Positions 1-7,800 of a DNA stretch of 64,000 nucleotides are shown here, in pieces. The DNA is taken from positions 1 through 64,000 of the forward strand of contig NZ_POTC01000015.1 in NCBI RefSeq assembly GCF_002906255.1, in the 5' to 3' direction. Below the pieces are notes generated by a model. It did no database searches. It was not told the DNA's origin and saw only the letters and a list, made by a program, of their open reading frames with translations. Every line of letters begins with the position of its first letter. Within the stretch, counting starts at the first letter, position 1. The translations under genes were made by a program, and so were the position numbers. This stretch comes from Novacetimonas maltaceti (GTDB taxonomy: Bacteria > Pseudomonadota > Alphaproteobacteria > Acetobacterales > Acetobacteraceae).

Positions 1-47
1 AACCGGGAAAGCCGCTCTTCAACATCAAAAAAACCAGGCTGCTTCAT
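1..47 (-). pseudogene. IS5-family-like transposase, N-terminal fragment cut by window edge
   Basis: Reading leftwards from an ATG at 47, the frame gives MKQPGFFDVEERLSR before the window ends. This is how many IS5-family transposases of acetic acid bacteria begin. A Shine-Dalgarno (GAGGGA) lies about 8 bases upstream of the ATG. Only 15 residues are visible, so the family call is recognition of the N-terminus rather than of catalytic residues. Whether the gene is intact beyond the edge cannot be seen. It is listed as a fragment because of the window boundary, not because damage is seen. Confidence 0.6.
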
Positions 48-106
48 ATCGCCATTCCCTCAATCAACGCAGAAGAAATAGAATCATACAGAAGACCTCA
101 AAACCA

Positions 107-126
107 GGGGGTTTTTAGAACCCTCC
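107..126. mobile_element. Probable terminal inverted repeat end of the IS5-like element
   Basis: The stretch reads GGAGGGTTCTAAAAACCCCC on the minus strand. It lies about 60 bases upstream of the transposase start, where an IS5-type element should end. The other end lies outside the window, so neither pairing of repeats nor a target duplication can be verified. Confidence 0.4.
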
Positions 127-400
127 ACCTGTTTCATGTCAGGAAGAATTCCAGTTCCGGAAAATCATATATCGCGAAAAATTTTAGTAATTTGGAAGGG
201 ATTTTTCAATCCGTCGCATTATGCAATCATGCTCCGTATCGTGCCAGTCCATGGACGGAAGAATTCCTGCCCACAGGTCCGGGGACTGCCGGGAAATGCG
301 TGGAGTGTTTCCCTGCTTTCGCAATTCCCGTGCGGATGCCCCTTGCTTTGAGGGCGTTGTTCCGATCCATGCTGGTGATAACAGATGCTAGGTAATCTCC
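127..400. other. Intergenic region between IS end and nitroreductase gene
   Basis: Several short overlapping frames exist on both strands, but none has a convincing ribosome-binding site or a recognisable product. It probably carries the promoter of the downstream nitroreductase gene. No hairpin or repeat stands out. Confidence 0.4.
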
Positions 401-1006
401 ATGACCAAGGTTCCCGCACGCCAATCCGAAACGCCCGTAGACCGCCTGATCCTTGATCGCTGGTCGCCTTACGCCTTCACCCCCGCCCCGATCGGGGAGG
501 CGGAACTCCTGTCCTTCCTCGATGCCGGGCGCTGGGCGCCTTCGGCCTATAATTCGCAGCCGTGGCGCTTCATCTATGCCCGGCGCGACACTGCGGAGTG
601 GGAACGCTTCCTGTCATGGCTGATCCCGTTCAACCATTCATGGGCACATAATGCCTCTGCCGTGGTCTATGTCGCCTCCCATACGGTCATGGATATCGGT
701 CAGGCGGAACCTGTCCCCGCCCCCACGCACTCCTTCGATGCTGGTGCCGCAGCCGTGCTGGTGCAGTTGCAGTTGAACCGGGCCGGGTGGGCCGCCCATC
801 CCATCAGCGGCTTTGACCGCGACGTGGCGCGTGCCGGACTTGAACTGCCCGACGATTACGCCCTTGAGGCCGCCATCGTCATCGGACGCCCCGGCGATGT
901 GGATGCCCTGCCTGAAAAACTGCGGGCGCGCAATGTGCCCTCAACGCGCCGTCCCCTGGCCGAAGTGGCGTTTGAGGGGCGGTTTCCGGTTCAGGACGGC
1001 GACTGA
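401..1006 (+). CDS. Nitroreductase family protein
   Basis: A 201-residue protein of the flavin-dependent nitroreductase fold, which reduces nitro compounds, quinones or similar electrophiles with NAD(P)H and FMN. The N-terminal part has the family signature: an RWSPYAF segment followed by AGRWAPSAYNSQPWRF at about residues 45-60, which contributes FMN contacts. A Gly-rich C-terminal part (IVIGRPGD) follows. The length is typical of small single-domain members. The ATG follows AGG at nine bases. The gene stands alone and converges on rarA. The physiological substrate cannot be read from sequence. Confidence 0.85.
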   Translation: MTKVPARQSETPVDRLILDRWSPYAFTPAPIGEAELLSFLDAGRWAPSAYNSQPWRFIYARRDTAEWERFLSWLIPFNHSWAHNASAVVYVASHTVMDIGQAEPVPAPTHSFDAGAAAVLVQLQLNRAGWAAHPISGFDRDVARAGLELPDDYALEAAIVIGRPGDVDALPEKLRARNVPSTRRPLAEVAFEGRFPVQDGD

Positions 1007-1007
1007 T

Positions 1008-1040
1008 CGCCGCGAACAGGCATCGCTATGTTTCGCGGCG
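1008..1040. terminator. Bidirectional terminator hairpin between nitroreductase gene and rarA
   Basis: Perfect nine-base arms CGCCGCGAA (1008-1016) and TTCGCGGCG (1032-1040) flank a 15-base loop between two convergent genes. The right arm overlaps the last codons of rarA. There is no T-tract, so intrinsic termination is inferred from position and stem strength only. Confidence 0.5.
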
Positions 1041-2321
1041 CTGGTCCCACCATGCCATCCGTTTGAGGATATCACGTTCATATCCCCGTTCGTTGGGGCG
1101 GTAGAGTTCTGGCCTGTCGGGGCCGCTCAGCGCATCGGGGAAGAACTGCTGGCCACTGAATGCGTGCGGGAAATCATGGTCGTAGCGGTATCCGTCCTTG
1201 AAGCCCTGCGCCTTCATCAGTGCCGTTGGCGCGTTGATGACGTGCTTGGGCGGCATGATCGACCCCTGCGTCTCCGCAAGGTCCATGGCGGCATAAAATG
1301 CCTTGTAGATCGCATTCGACTTGATGGCCGTGGCGAGGTAGCCCACGCACTGCGCCAGCGCGGGCAGCCCCTCGGGCTCCCCGATCCGTTCAAAGACCGC
1401 GGCGCAGGCGGCGGCCTGTTCGATGGCGCGCGGATCGGCAAGGCCGACTTCCTCCGTCGCCATGACCATCAGGCGGCGCAGGATCGCGCGCGGCGGTTCC
1501 CCGCTTTTGAGCAGGCGCGCCAGCCAGTAGAGCGCGGCCTGCACATCCGACCCGCGGATTGATTTCTGGAATGCGGACAGCAGCGCATGGTGGATGTCCG
1601 ATCCCTTGTCCCCCGCATGCGCCTTGCGCTGCACAAGGGTATGGAGTTGCGCCGACGTGACGGGCGTATCGGTGCCAAGGTCCGACAGCGCCTCCACCAT
1701 CACCAGCAGGTAGCGCCCGTCCCCGTCCGCCATGTTCAGCAGTTCGGCGCGCGCCTGCGCATCGAGCGGAAGCTGACGGCCCAGATGTGCCTCCGCCCGT
1801 TCCAGCAGCACCGACAGGTCGTGCGTGTCAAGCCGTTCCAGCACCATGACCTGCGCCCTGCTGGCAAGGGCGCGGTTCAGTTCAAAGGAAGGATTTTCGG
1901 TGGTCGCGCCGATCAGGACGACGGTCCCGTCATCCACATAGGGCAGGAGCGCATCCTGCTGTGCCCTGTTCCAGCGATGGATTTCATCGACGAACAGGAC
2001 CATCCCCTTCGCCTGCCCCTGCTGCCGGTTTGCCTGCGCCTTGACCAGCGCCTTCTTCAGTTCGGGCAGGCCGGACATGACGGCGGAAATCTGTTCGAAT
2101 GCCATGCCCGAACTGGCGGCGAGGATCCGCGCCAGCGTGGTTTTCCCGGTGCCCGGCGGCCCCCAGAAAATCATGGAGGACAGGCGTCCCGACGCCACCA
2201 TGCGGCCAATCGGCCGGTCGGGGGCCAGCAGGTGCTTCTGGCCGATCACATCCTCGATCCGTTCCGGACGCAGGGCTTCGGCAAGCGGGCGGGGCGCCAG
2301 GGTCTCGAACAGGGATGTCAC
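1026..2321 (-). CDS. rarA: Replication-associated recombination protein A (RarA/MgsA, AAA+ ATPase)
   Basis: A 431-residue AAA+ clamp-loader-like ATPase that acts at stalled replication forks. Visible motifs are the N-terminal RPxRIEDVIGQKHLL box, Walker A GPPGTGKTT (about residue 50), Walker B LFVDEIHRWNRAQQD, sensor 1 IGATTENPSFELN and the C-terminal tetramerisation part ending in the DFPHAFSGQQFFPD region typical of RarA. The GTG start at 2321 is chosen because GGAG lies five bases upstream and the protein then begins TSLFETLAPRPLAEALRP, matching family length. An upstream extension of the frame to 2423 has no family similarity. Monocistronic and convergent with the nitroreductase gene. Confidence 0.93.
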   Translation of the reverse strand: MTSLFETLAPRPLAEALRPERIEDVIGQKHLLAPDRPIGRMVASGRLSSMIFWGPPGTGKTTLARILAASSGMAFEQISAVMSGLPELKKALVKAQANRQQGQAKGMVLFVDEIHRWNRAQQDALLPYVDDGTVVLIGATTENPSFELNRALASRAQVMVLERLDTHDLSVLLERAEAHLGRQLPLDAQARAELLNMADGDGRYLLVMVEALSDLGTDTPVTSAQLHTLVQRKAHAGDKGSDIHHALLSAFQKSIRGSDVQAALYWLARLLKSGEPPRAILRRLMVMATEEVGLADPRAIEQAAACAAVFERIGEPEGLPALAQCVGYLATAIKSNAIYKAFYAAMDLAETQGSIMPPKHVINAPTALMKAQGFKDGYRYDHDFPHAFSGQQFFPDALSGPDRPELYRPNERGYERDILKRMAWWDQRRET

Positions 2322-2437
2322 GTTTGCTCCATGGTGTTCATGTCTGCGGCAGAGTATGCATTTTCCGGGTGCCTTGCAGAAGGCCACGCCCCTACATTTG
2401 TTTCTCCCTCCCGATCCCCTCATGCAAGGACCCGATC

Positions 2438-3568
2438 ATGTCATTTCGCATCCTGGCCCGTACTGGCGCAGCGCTCGCCCTGCTCATGGGGGCGTCATGC
2501 TGGTCCATGGCCGCGCAGGCCGCACCGCAACCCGCCTCCCTGCAGGTGCCCGCCGGGTTCCATATCGCAACCTATGCCGATCATGTCCCCGGCGCGCGTG
2601 AAATCGCCCTTGGCGACAGGGGGACGGTTTTTGTCGGCTCCATGGGGGCAGGCAGGGTCTATGCGCTCAGTGGCGGGCAGGACGGGCACGCGCCACAGGT
2701 GCATGTGGTGGCGCACGGCTTGAACCTGCCTGTCGGCGTGGCCTTTTACCGGGGCGATCTGTATATTTCCGACACGCGGCGGATTGTCGTGCTGCGCGGG
2801 ATCGAGGACCGTCTGGACCACCCGCCCGCGCTGGAAACGGTTGCGGACAACCTGCCCTATCGCGCGGGGGACCATTCATGGAAATTCATCGCGTTCGGAC
2901 CGGACGGGAAGCTGTATGTCCCGATCGGCGCGCCCTGTAACATCTGCGATGTCGGGCATGAGTTCGGCCGGCTGATCCGGATGAACCCTGACGGCACGGG
3001 GCGCGAGGACGTGGCGTACGGCATCCGCAACACCGTGGGCTTCACATGGCAGCCCGGCACGGGGACGTTGTGGTTTACCGATAATGGCCGTGACCTGATG
3101 GGGGATGACATTCCTTCGGATGAACTGAACCGCCTCGACCGGGTCGGGCAGTCGTTCGGCTACCCCTACTGCCATCAGGGGGACATTGCTGATCCCGTCT
3201 ATGGCAAGGGGCATCCATGCAGCGGGTTCACGCCGCCGGTCGTGAAACTTGGCGCGCATGTCGCTGCCCTCGGGCTGCGGTTCTATGAAGGGACGATGTT
3301 CCCCGCGACATATCGTGGCGACCTGCTGGTTGCGGAACACGGGTCATGGAACCGCTCCCGCCTGTCCGGCTACAGGGTGGTCGCGGTCCATATGGGAGCG
3401 GATGGCGGTGCAGGCCCGGTATCCACGCTGGTGGACGGGTTCCGGCATGACCAGACCCCGTGGGGGCGTCCGGCCGATGTACAGCCCCTGCCCGATGGCA
3501 GCTTGCTGATCAGTGATGACCTTGCCGGGGCGGTTTACCGCCTGACCTATGACGGGCATGCGGGCTGA
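2438..3568 (+). CDS. PQQ-dependent sorbosone/aldose sugar dehydrogenase family protein, secreted
   Basis: A 376-residue six-bladed beta-propeller protein of the soluble glucose/sorbosone dehydrogenase family. Such enzymes use PQQ in the periplasm to oxidise sugars or L-sorbosone. Residues 1-27 form a Sec signal peptide (LALLMGASCWSMAAQA). The mature part carries the family's repeated segments such as AYGIRNTVGFTWQPGTGTL and AEHGSWNRS, and two Cys in APCNICDVGHEFGR. The ATG at 2438 follows AAGGA by seven bases; longer frames upstream would bury the signal peptide. Periplasmic sugar oxidation fits an acetic acid bacterium. The exact sugar is not decidable. Confidence 0.85.
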   Translation: MSFRILARTGAALALLMGASCWSMAAQAAPQPASLQVPAGFHIATYADHVPGAREIALGDRGTVFVGSMGAGRVYALSGGQDGHAPQVHVVAHGLNLPVGVAFYRGDLYISDTRRIVVLRGIEDRLDHPPALETVADNLPYRAGDHSWKFIAFGPDGKLYVPIGAPCNICDVGHEFGRLIRMNPDGTGREDVAYGIRNTVGFTWQPGTGTLWFTDNGRDLMGDDIPSDELNRLDRVGQSFGYPYCHQGDIADPVYGKGHPCSGFTPPVVKLGAHVAALGLRFYEGTMFPATYRGDLLVAEHGSWNRSRLSGYRVVAVHMGADGGAGPVSTLVDGFRHDQTPWGRPADVQPLPDGSLLISDDLAGAVYRLTYDGHAG

Positions 3569-3620
3569 ACGGGAGCGACCACAGGAACAGTAATGGAATA
3601 AGGTGCCATAATATCCTGCA

Positions 3621-4931
3621 TCACTGATGCACAGGACTGGCCCCCTGTCCATTCATCAGCGCCAGCCCTTCCGCGACCGAGACGAACTCCCCGCCCATAT
3701 CGACCCGTTCCGCGCCAAAGCGGCGGGTGAACAGGTCGCGCACCGCAGGCACGAAGGAGGTGCCCCCCGTCAGGAAGACACGGTCGATGGTGCCTGCGGG
3801 CAGGTTGGCGCGGTCAAGGGCAACCTGCACCGCGTCATCAAAGCGCTGCAGGTCCGGGGCGATCCAGCCCTCGAATTCAGCGCGCGTGATTTCGCGGCGG
3901 ATATGCAGATCGCGGTGATCGTACTGCAGGACCGTGCGCTCGGCCCGCGACAGGTCGCGCTTTGCCGCGCCCACGGCGCGATAAAGGGCCTGTCCCTGCT
4001 GGTCGTCGATCAGGTTCTTCAGGGCGTGCAGTTTTTCAGGTTCGGAGGCCGTGCGCGCCACGTCCGCGATATCGCGCAGGGTCTGGGGCGTGCGCATCAG
4101 GGCCAGCCGGTGCCAGCGGCCAAGGCTTGCATACCATTCCGCCGGCACGGGCAATGGCGCGCCCCCCATGACGCGATAGGTGGCGTGGCGGCCAAGTTCG
4201 GGGGCCACGACATTGTCGATGATGCGGTAATCGAACTGGTCACCCGCGATGCCGACACCCGCATATCCCAGGGGCGTCGCCCGCTGCGCGCCATCGGGGT
4301 CGAAGCGCAGGATGGAAAAGTCACTGGTGCCGCCGCCGAAATCCCCCACCAGCACGGTGGCCGGCGTGTTCAGGCGGTGGGCGAAGCGCCAGCCTGCGGC
4401 TTCGGGTTCCAGGGCGACATCGACATGGTGGAACCCCGCGGCGCGGAAACTGTCGCGCAGGCGCTGTTCGCCAAAGGCGTCGTCTACCCCCTCCCCCGCG
4501 AAATGCACGGGACGGCCCACGGTGGCGGTGACATGGGCGGGATCAATTCCGATCGTGCGCATCAGGCAGGACAGGAAACGCGCGATCAGCATCTCCAGCG
4601 TCATGACATGGCCCAGCAGGCGCGTCTGGCGGAAGGACGCCTGCGCCAGATAGGATTTCATGGACATGATCAGGCGGCTTTCCGCCGGATCCTCCAGATA
4701 CGCATCAATGGCCGCAGCTCCGATGGCTTCGTGCAGGCTGGCGCGCCCTGCCCGCATTTCCTCATGCCACAGGCACAGCAGGGAACGGCAGGTTTCCGTG
4801 GCTTCGTGATGGGCAAAGGAAAAGCGCGCCGGATGGGGCTGCCCGTTTTCGTCAAGCAGGACCACAACGGTGTTGGTCGTGCCGAAATCTATGCCGAGCC
4901 TCACGCTCTGGGGGGATCCGATGGAAGACAT
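3621..4931 (-). CDS. Hsp70 family chaperone-like ATPase, YegD type
   Basis: A 436-residue protein consisting essentially of the actin/Hsp70 nucleotide-binding domain, lacking the full DnaK substrate domain and lid, as in the YegD subfamily. Phosphate 1 motif LGIDFGTTNTVV is at the N-terminus, phosphate 2 VGDFGGGTSDFSIL lies near residue 195, and the adenosine motif FLTGGTSFVPAVRDLF near residue 400. A GAGG ribosome-binding site precedes the ATG by four bases. Monocistronic. Role in protein quality control is family knowledge; its clients are unknown. Confidence 0.88.
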   Translation of the reverse strand: MSSIGSPQSVRLGIDFGTTNTVVVLLDENGQPHPARFSFAHHEATETCRSLLCLWHEEMRAGRASLHEAIGAAAIDAYLEDPAESRLIMSMKSYLAQASFRQTRLLGHVMTLEMLIARFLSCLMRTIGIDPAHVTATVGRPVHFAGEGVDDAFGEQRLRDSFRAAGFHHVDVALEPEAAGWRFAHRLNTPATVLVGDFGGGTSDFSILRFDPDGAQRATPLGYAGVGIAGDQFDYRIIDNVVAPELGRHATYRVMGGAPLPVPAEWYASLGRWHRLALMRTPQTLRDIADVARTASEPEKLHALKNLIDDQQGQALYRAVGAAKRDLSRAERTVLQYDHRDLHIRREITRAEFEGWIAPDLQRFDDAVQVALDRANLPAGTIDRVFLTGGTSFVPAVRDLFTRRFGAERVDMGGEFVSVAEGLALMNGQGASPVHQ

Positions 4932-5121
4932 GGCGCCTCAATAGGCGTCCGGCCGCCGCATGTCCATCCATCACGACAGGTTCCCATTTGCGACGACGAA
5001 TACAACAAACAGTTCGTGAAACGCCCCTTGAATCATCAGGATGCTGCAAAGAAACGTCACCTTTTTGAAAAAAGGCGGCACCCGGAAACATTTGTGAATT
5101 GGTTTGTTTTCCGGCGTTTTG

Positions 5122-6498
5122 TCACGCCGGATCGTCACCATTCAGCAACGCCCGCGCCAGATGGTTGTGCCGTTCGGCAAGCTGTCCTGTATCGCAGGTC
5201 AGCAGGTGTCCGTCACGCACCACCACCTGTCCGTTGATGATGGACAGTGCGGCAGCGCGCGGGGTGCAGAAAACAAGGGCGGCGACAGGGTCCACCTGCG
5301 CCCCGGCATGGTCGATGCCGCGCAGGTCGAAGGCGACGACATCCGCCGCCATGCCCGGTGACAGGTGGCCGATGTCATCGCGTCCCAGCACGGCCGCCCC
5401 GCCCCGCGTCGCCAGTTCCAGCGCGGTGCGCGCGCCCATCATGGCCGTATCATCACCGTCGTCGCGCAGGCGCGAGACCAGCATCGCCTGGCGTGCCTCG
5501 GCCAGCATATGGCTGCTGTCGTTGGAGGCCGAGCCATCGACCCCCAGCCCGACATTGACGCCGTGCGCCATCATGCGGCGCACAGGTGCGATGCCGGACC
5601 CCAGCCGCATGTTGGAGCAGGGGCAATGGGCAATGCCGGTGCCGGTTCGCCCGAAGCGTTCGATACCGGCATGGTCCAGCCGGACACAGTGCGCATGCCA
5701 TACGTCCGGCCCGAGCCAGCCGGTATCTTCGGCATATTCCGCGGGCGTCATGCCGAAGGCGTCGCGGCTGTATGCGATGTCGCTCGCATTTTCCGCAAGG
5801 TGGGTGTGAAGCCGCGTGCCGGTTGCGCGTGCAAGATGCGCCGTTTCACGCATCAGGTCGCGGCTGACGGAAAATGGCGAACAGGGGGCAAGGACAATGC
5901 GCTGCATCGCAAGGCGCGAGGGATCATGATACGCCTCCACCACGCGCTGCATGTCATGCAGGATGGCATCCTCGTCTTCAACCAGGCTGTCGGGTGGCAG
6001 CCCTCCCTTGCTTTCACCGACGCTCATTGCGCCACGGGCGGCGTGAAAGCGCATGCCCATCGTCGCGGCGGCCTCGATCTGGTCATCAAGGCGGCTGCCG
6101 TTGGGGAACAGGTAAAGATGGTCGCTGCTGGTGGTGCAGCCCGAAAGGAGCAGTTCGGCCATGGCGGTGCGCGTGGAGACGCGGATCATTTCCGGCGTCA
6201 GCCGCGCCCAGATGGGGTAGAGCGTGCGCAGCCAGCCGAACAGGGAGACATCCTGCGCTGCCGGCACGACACGGGTCAGGGTCTGGTACATATGGTGATG
6301 CGTATTGACCAGCCCCGGCATGACCACATGGCCCGACATGTCCATGATTTCGTCCGCCGCGGGCAACGGGTCATCGGGATTGCCGACCTGCTGGACCTGC
6401 TGGCCGCGTATCAGGACCCAACCCCCGGCGATCTCGCGTCGTGACGCATCCATCGTAACGAGCATGAGGGCATTCTTGAGCAGTATGGAACGGGACAT
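5122..6498 (-). CDS. 8-oxoguanine deaminase / AtzB-like amidohydrolase
   Basis: A 458-residue metal-dependent amidohydrolase. The metal-binding HxH lies in NTHHHMYQTLTR (H67 and H69), followed by a conserved HTHLAEN, GIAHCPCSNMRLGSG and the catalytic-site GVDGSASNDSSHML. This arrangement, including GLVNTHHHMYQ, is that of 8-oxoguanine deaminases (8-oxoguanine to urate, EC 3.5.4.32) and relatives annotated as hydroxyatrazine hydrolase. The ATG at 6498 begins SRSILLKNALMLVTMD, the normal family N-terminus; upstream in-frame sequence reads as non-family. It lies 131 bases downstream of the copper operon on the same strand and may be cotranscribed. S-triazine or guanine analogues are alternative substrates. 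Confidence 0.85.
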   Translation of the reverse strand: MSRSILLKNALMLVTMDASRREIAGGWVLIRGQQVQQVGNPDDPLPAADEIMDMSGHVVMPGLVNTHHHMYQTLTRVVPAAQDVSLFGWLRTLYPIWARLTPEMIRVSTRTAMAELLLSGCTTSSDHLYLFPNGSRLDDQIEAAATMGMRFHAARGAMSVGESKGGLPPDSLVEDEDAILHDMQRVVEAYHDPSRLAMQRIVLAPCSPFSVSRDLMRETAHLARATGTRLHTHLAENASDIAYSRDAFGMTPAEYAEDTGWLGPDVWHAHCVRLDHAGIERFGRTGTGIAHCPCSNMRLGSGIAPVRRMMAHGVNVGLGVDGSASNDSSHMLAEARQAMLVSRLRDDGDDTAMMGARTALELATRGGAAVLGRDDIGHLSPGMAADVVAFDLRGIDHAGAQVDPVAALVFCTPRAAALSIINGQVVVRDGHLLTCDTGQLAERHNHLARALLNGDDPA

Positions 6499-6629
6499 GA
6501 TTTCTTCGCTGACGGGGGCAGGACGGGATGGGCCGTGGGCTTGTTGCAGGATACAGCATTGATGCGGGCAATGAAATTTCCGTATGCCGCCTTTCTCCAG
6601 AAGCGTCACCGCCCCCATGCGCCAGCGTG

Positions 6630-6941
6630 TCAGCGCTCCCGCACGGCTTCGGGCATGCCCCGTGGTCCGGTGGCTGGCGACGGCGCGACCGCGTCCTGCC
6701 CGGCAGGTGGATGGCCATGCCGGGTCGCCATGGAGGACGTGGCGGCATGACGGGGGGCTGGGGACATGGCGTGATGAGGCCGCATGGATGGCATGTTTTC
6801 CATGTCGTCCATGTTTTCCATCCCCTGCATGTCGTGCATCTCCATCGCCGGGTCGGGGGCGGCCCGTGCTCCGGGTGCCAGCATGAGGCAGGCGGCAAGG
6901 AAGGCGGGCATGGTGAAGGACCAAAAACCGGTATGGGTCAT
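6630..6941 (-). CDS. Small secreted Met-rich protein of the copper operon
   Basis: A 103-residue protein with a Sec signal peptide (FTMPAFLAACLMLAPGARA) and a mature part full of Met/His/Asp repeats such as MHDMQGMENMDDMENM. Methionine clusters of this kind bind Cu(I) in CopA- and CopC-type proteins. The start at 6941 is preceded by AGGA nine bases upstream. It is the third gene after copA and copB, 49 bases from copB. No named family is recognised. A role as periplasmic copper buffer or CopA partner is inferred from composition and context. Confidence 0.6.
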   Translation of the reverse strand: MTHTGFWSFTMPAFLAACLMLAPGARAAPDPAMEMHDMQGMENMDDMENMPSMRPHHAMSPAPRHAATSSMATRHGHPPAGQDAVAPSPATGPRGMPEAVRER

Positions 6942-6990
6942 TTTCTGTTCCTGCAATGGGCAAGGGTTTTCGTGAATGGGGGAGCGGCGC

Positions 6991-7800
6991 TCAGAACCAT
7001 GTCCGCAGGCCGAAGGTGAAATTGAGGTCATGCAGGTCGTGTTCGCCCCGTGCCCGCGCCAGTGTCGTGGCCTGGTCGAACGTGCCGCTGTAGGTCACGC
7101 CGATATAGGGGGCGAATTTGCGGTGCCATTCATAACGCAGCCGCAATCCCGTATCGATGTTGGACAGGCCGCGTCCATTCGCCCGTGCCGGGTCCGCCTG
7201 GGAGTAGAAATTAAGTTCGACCTGCGGCTGAAGGATGAGGCGGTTGGTCAGCAGCAGGTCATAGGACCCCTGCAGGCGACCTGCGGCCCCCCGGTCACTG
7301 AAATAGGCCGTTGCCTCCACATCGAAGAAATAGAGGGCCAGTCCCTGTATGCCCACGGCGCCCCATGCGCGGGTCGGGCCATTGTCGATATCCATGCGGA
7401 CCCCGGTCTGGACATCGAAATAGCGCGAGATCGCGCGGTCATACAGCACCTCATGGTCGCCATCGCCAAACCTGCCGTTCGTGCCGAGCGTGCCTTCGGA
7501 CTTCAGCCACAGCTTGTTGTAATCGGTCCCGACCCACGCCTGCCCGTCATAGCGGAACTGTCCCCCGTTTGCGTTGTAGCGGGCCTCGAATTCATCCAGC
7601 AGCACATGCGCATAGATATTGTGATCCATGACCGGGGGCATGCCGTTGACATAGGTGACCGGGGCGGAAGCCGTTCCACCGCCCGATACGGTGGCGCTCC
7701 CCCTGGTCATGGAGGCAGCCATCGGGGCGGCGCCCTGCGCATGGGCGGATGGGAGCGGAACGGCAGGCAGAAGCGCGGCGAGGATGAGCATGCGCCTCAT
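6991..7800 (-). CDS. copB: Copper resistance protein B (CopB), outer membrane
   Basis: A 269-residue CopB-family protein, an outer-membrane beta-barrel that acts with the multicopper oxidase CopA in periplasmic copper detoxification. It has an N-terminal signal (LILAALLPAVPLPSAHA), then the characteristic core starting DHNIYAHVLLDEFEARYN, with AWVGTDYNKLWLKSEG and a C-terminal strand ending TFGLRTWF, an aromatic terminus typical of barrels. The ATG at 7800 overlaps the copA stop (ATGA), so translation is coupled. The N-terminal Met-rich region common in CopB is short here, possibly compensated by the separate Met-rich gene downstream. Confidence 0.92.
   Translation of the reverse strand: MRRMLILAALLPAVPLPSAHAQGAAPMAASMTRGSATVSGGGTASAPVTYVNGMPPVMDHNIYAHVLLDEFEARYNANGGQFRYDGQAWVGTDYNKLWLKSEGTLGTNGRFGDGDHEVLYDRAISRYFDVQTGVRMDIDNGPTRAWGAVGIQGLALYFFDVEATAYFSDRGAAGRLQGSYDLLLTNRLILQPQVELNFYSQADPARANGRGLSNIDTGLRLRYEWHRKFAPYIGVTYSGTFDQATTLARARGEHDLHDLNFTFGLRTWF

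Noticed and set aside
136-424. Several 65-71 codon frames on both strands before the nitroreductase gene
   Set aside because: They overlap one another, lack ribosome-binding sites and show no family.
6780-6850. Short tandem-like repeats near 6.8 kb, considered as a repeat array or CRISPR
   Set aside because: They are codons for Met/Asp/His repeats in the Met-rich protein; no constant repeat-spacer spacing.
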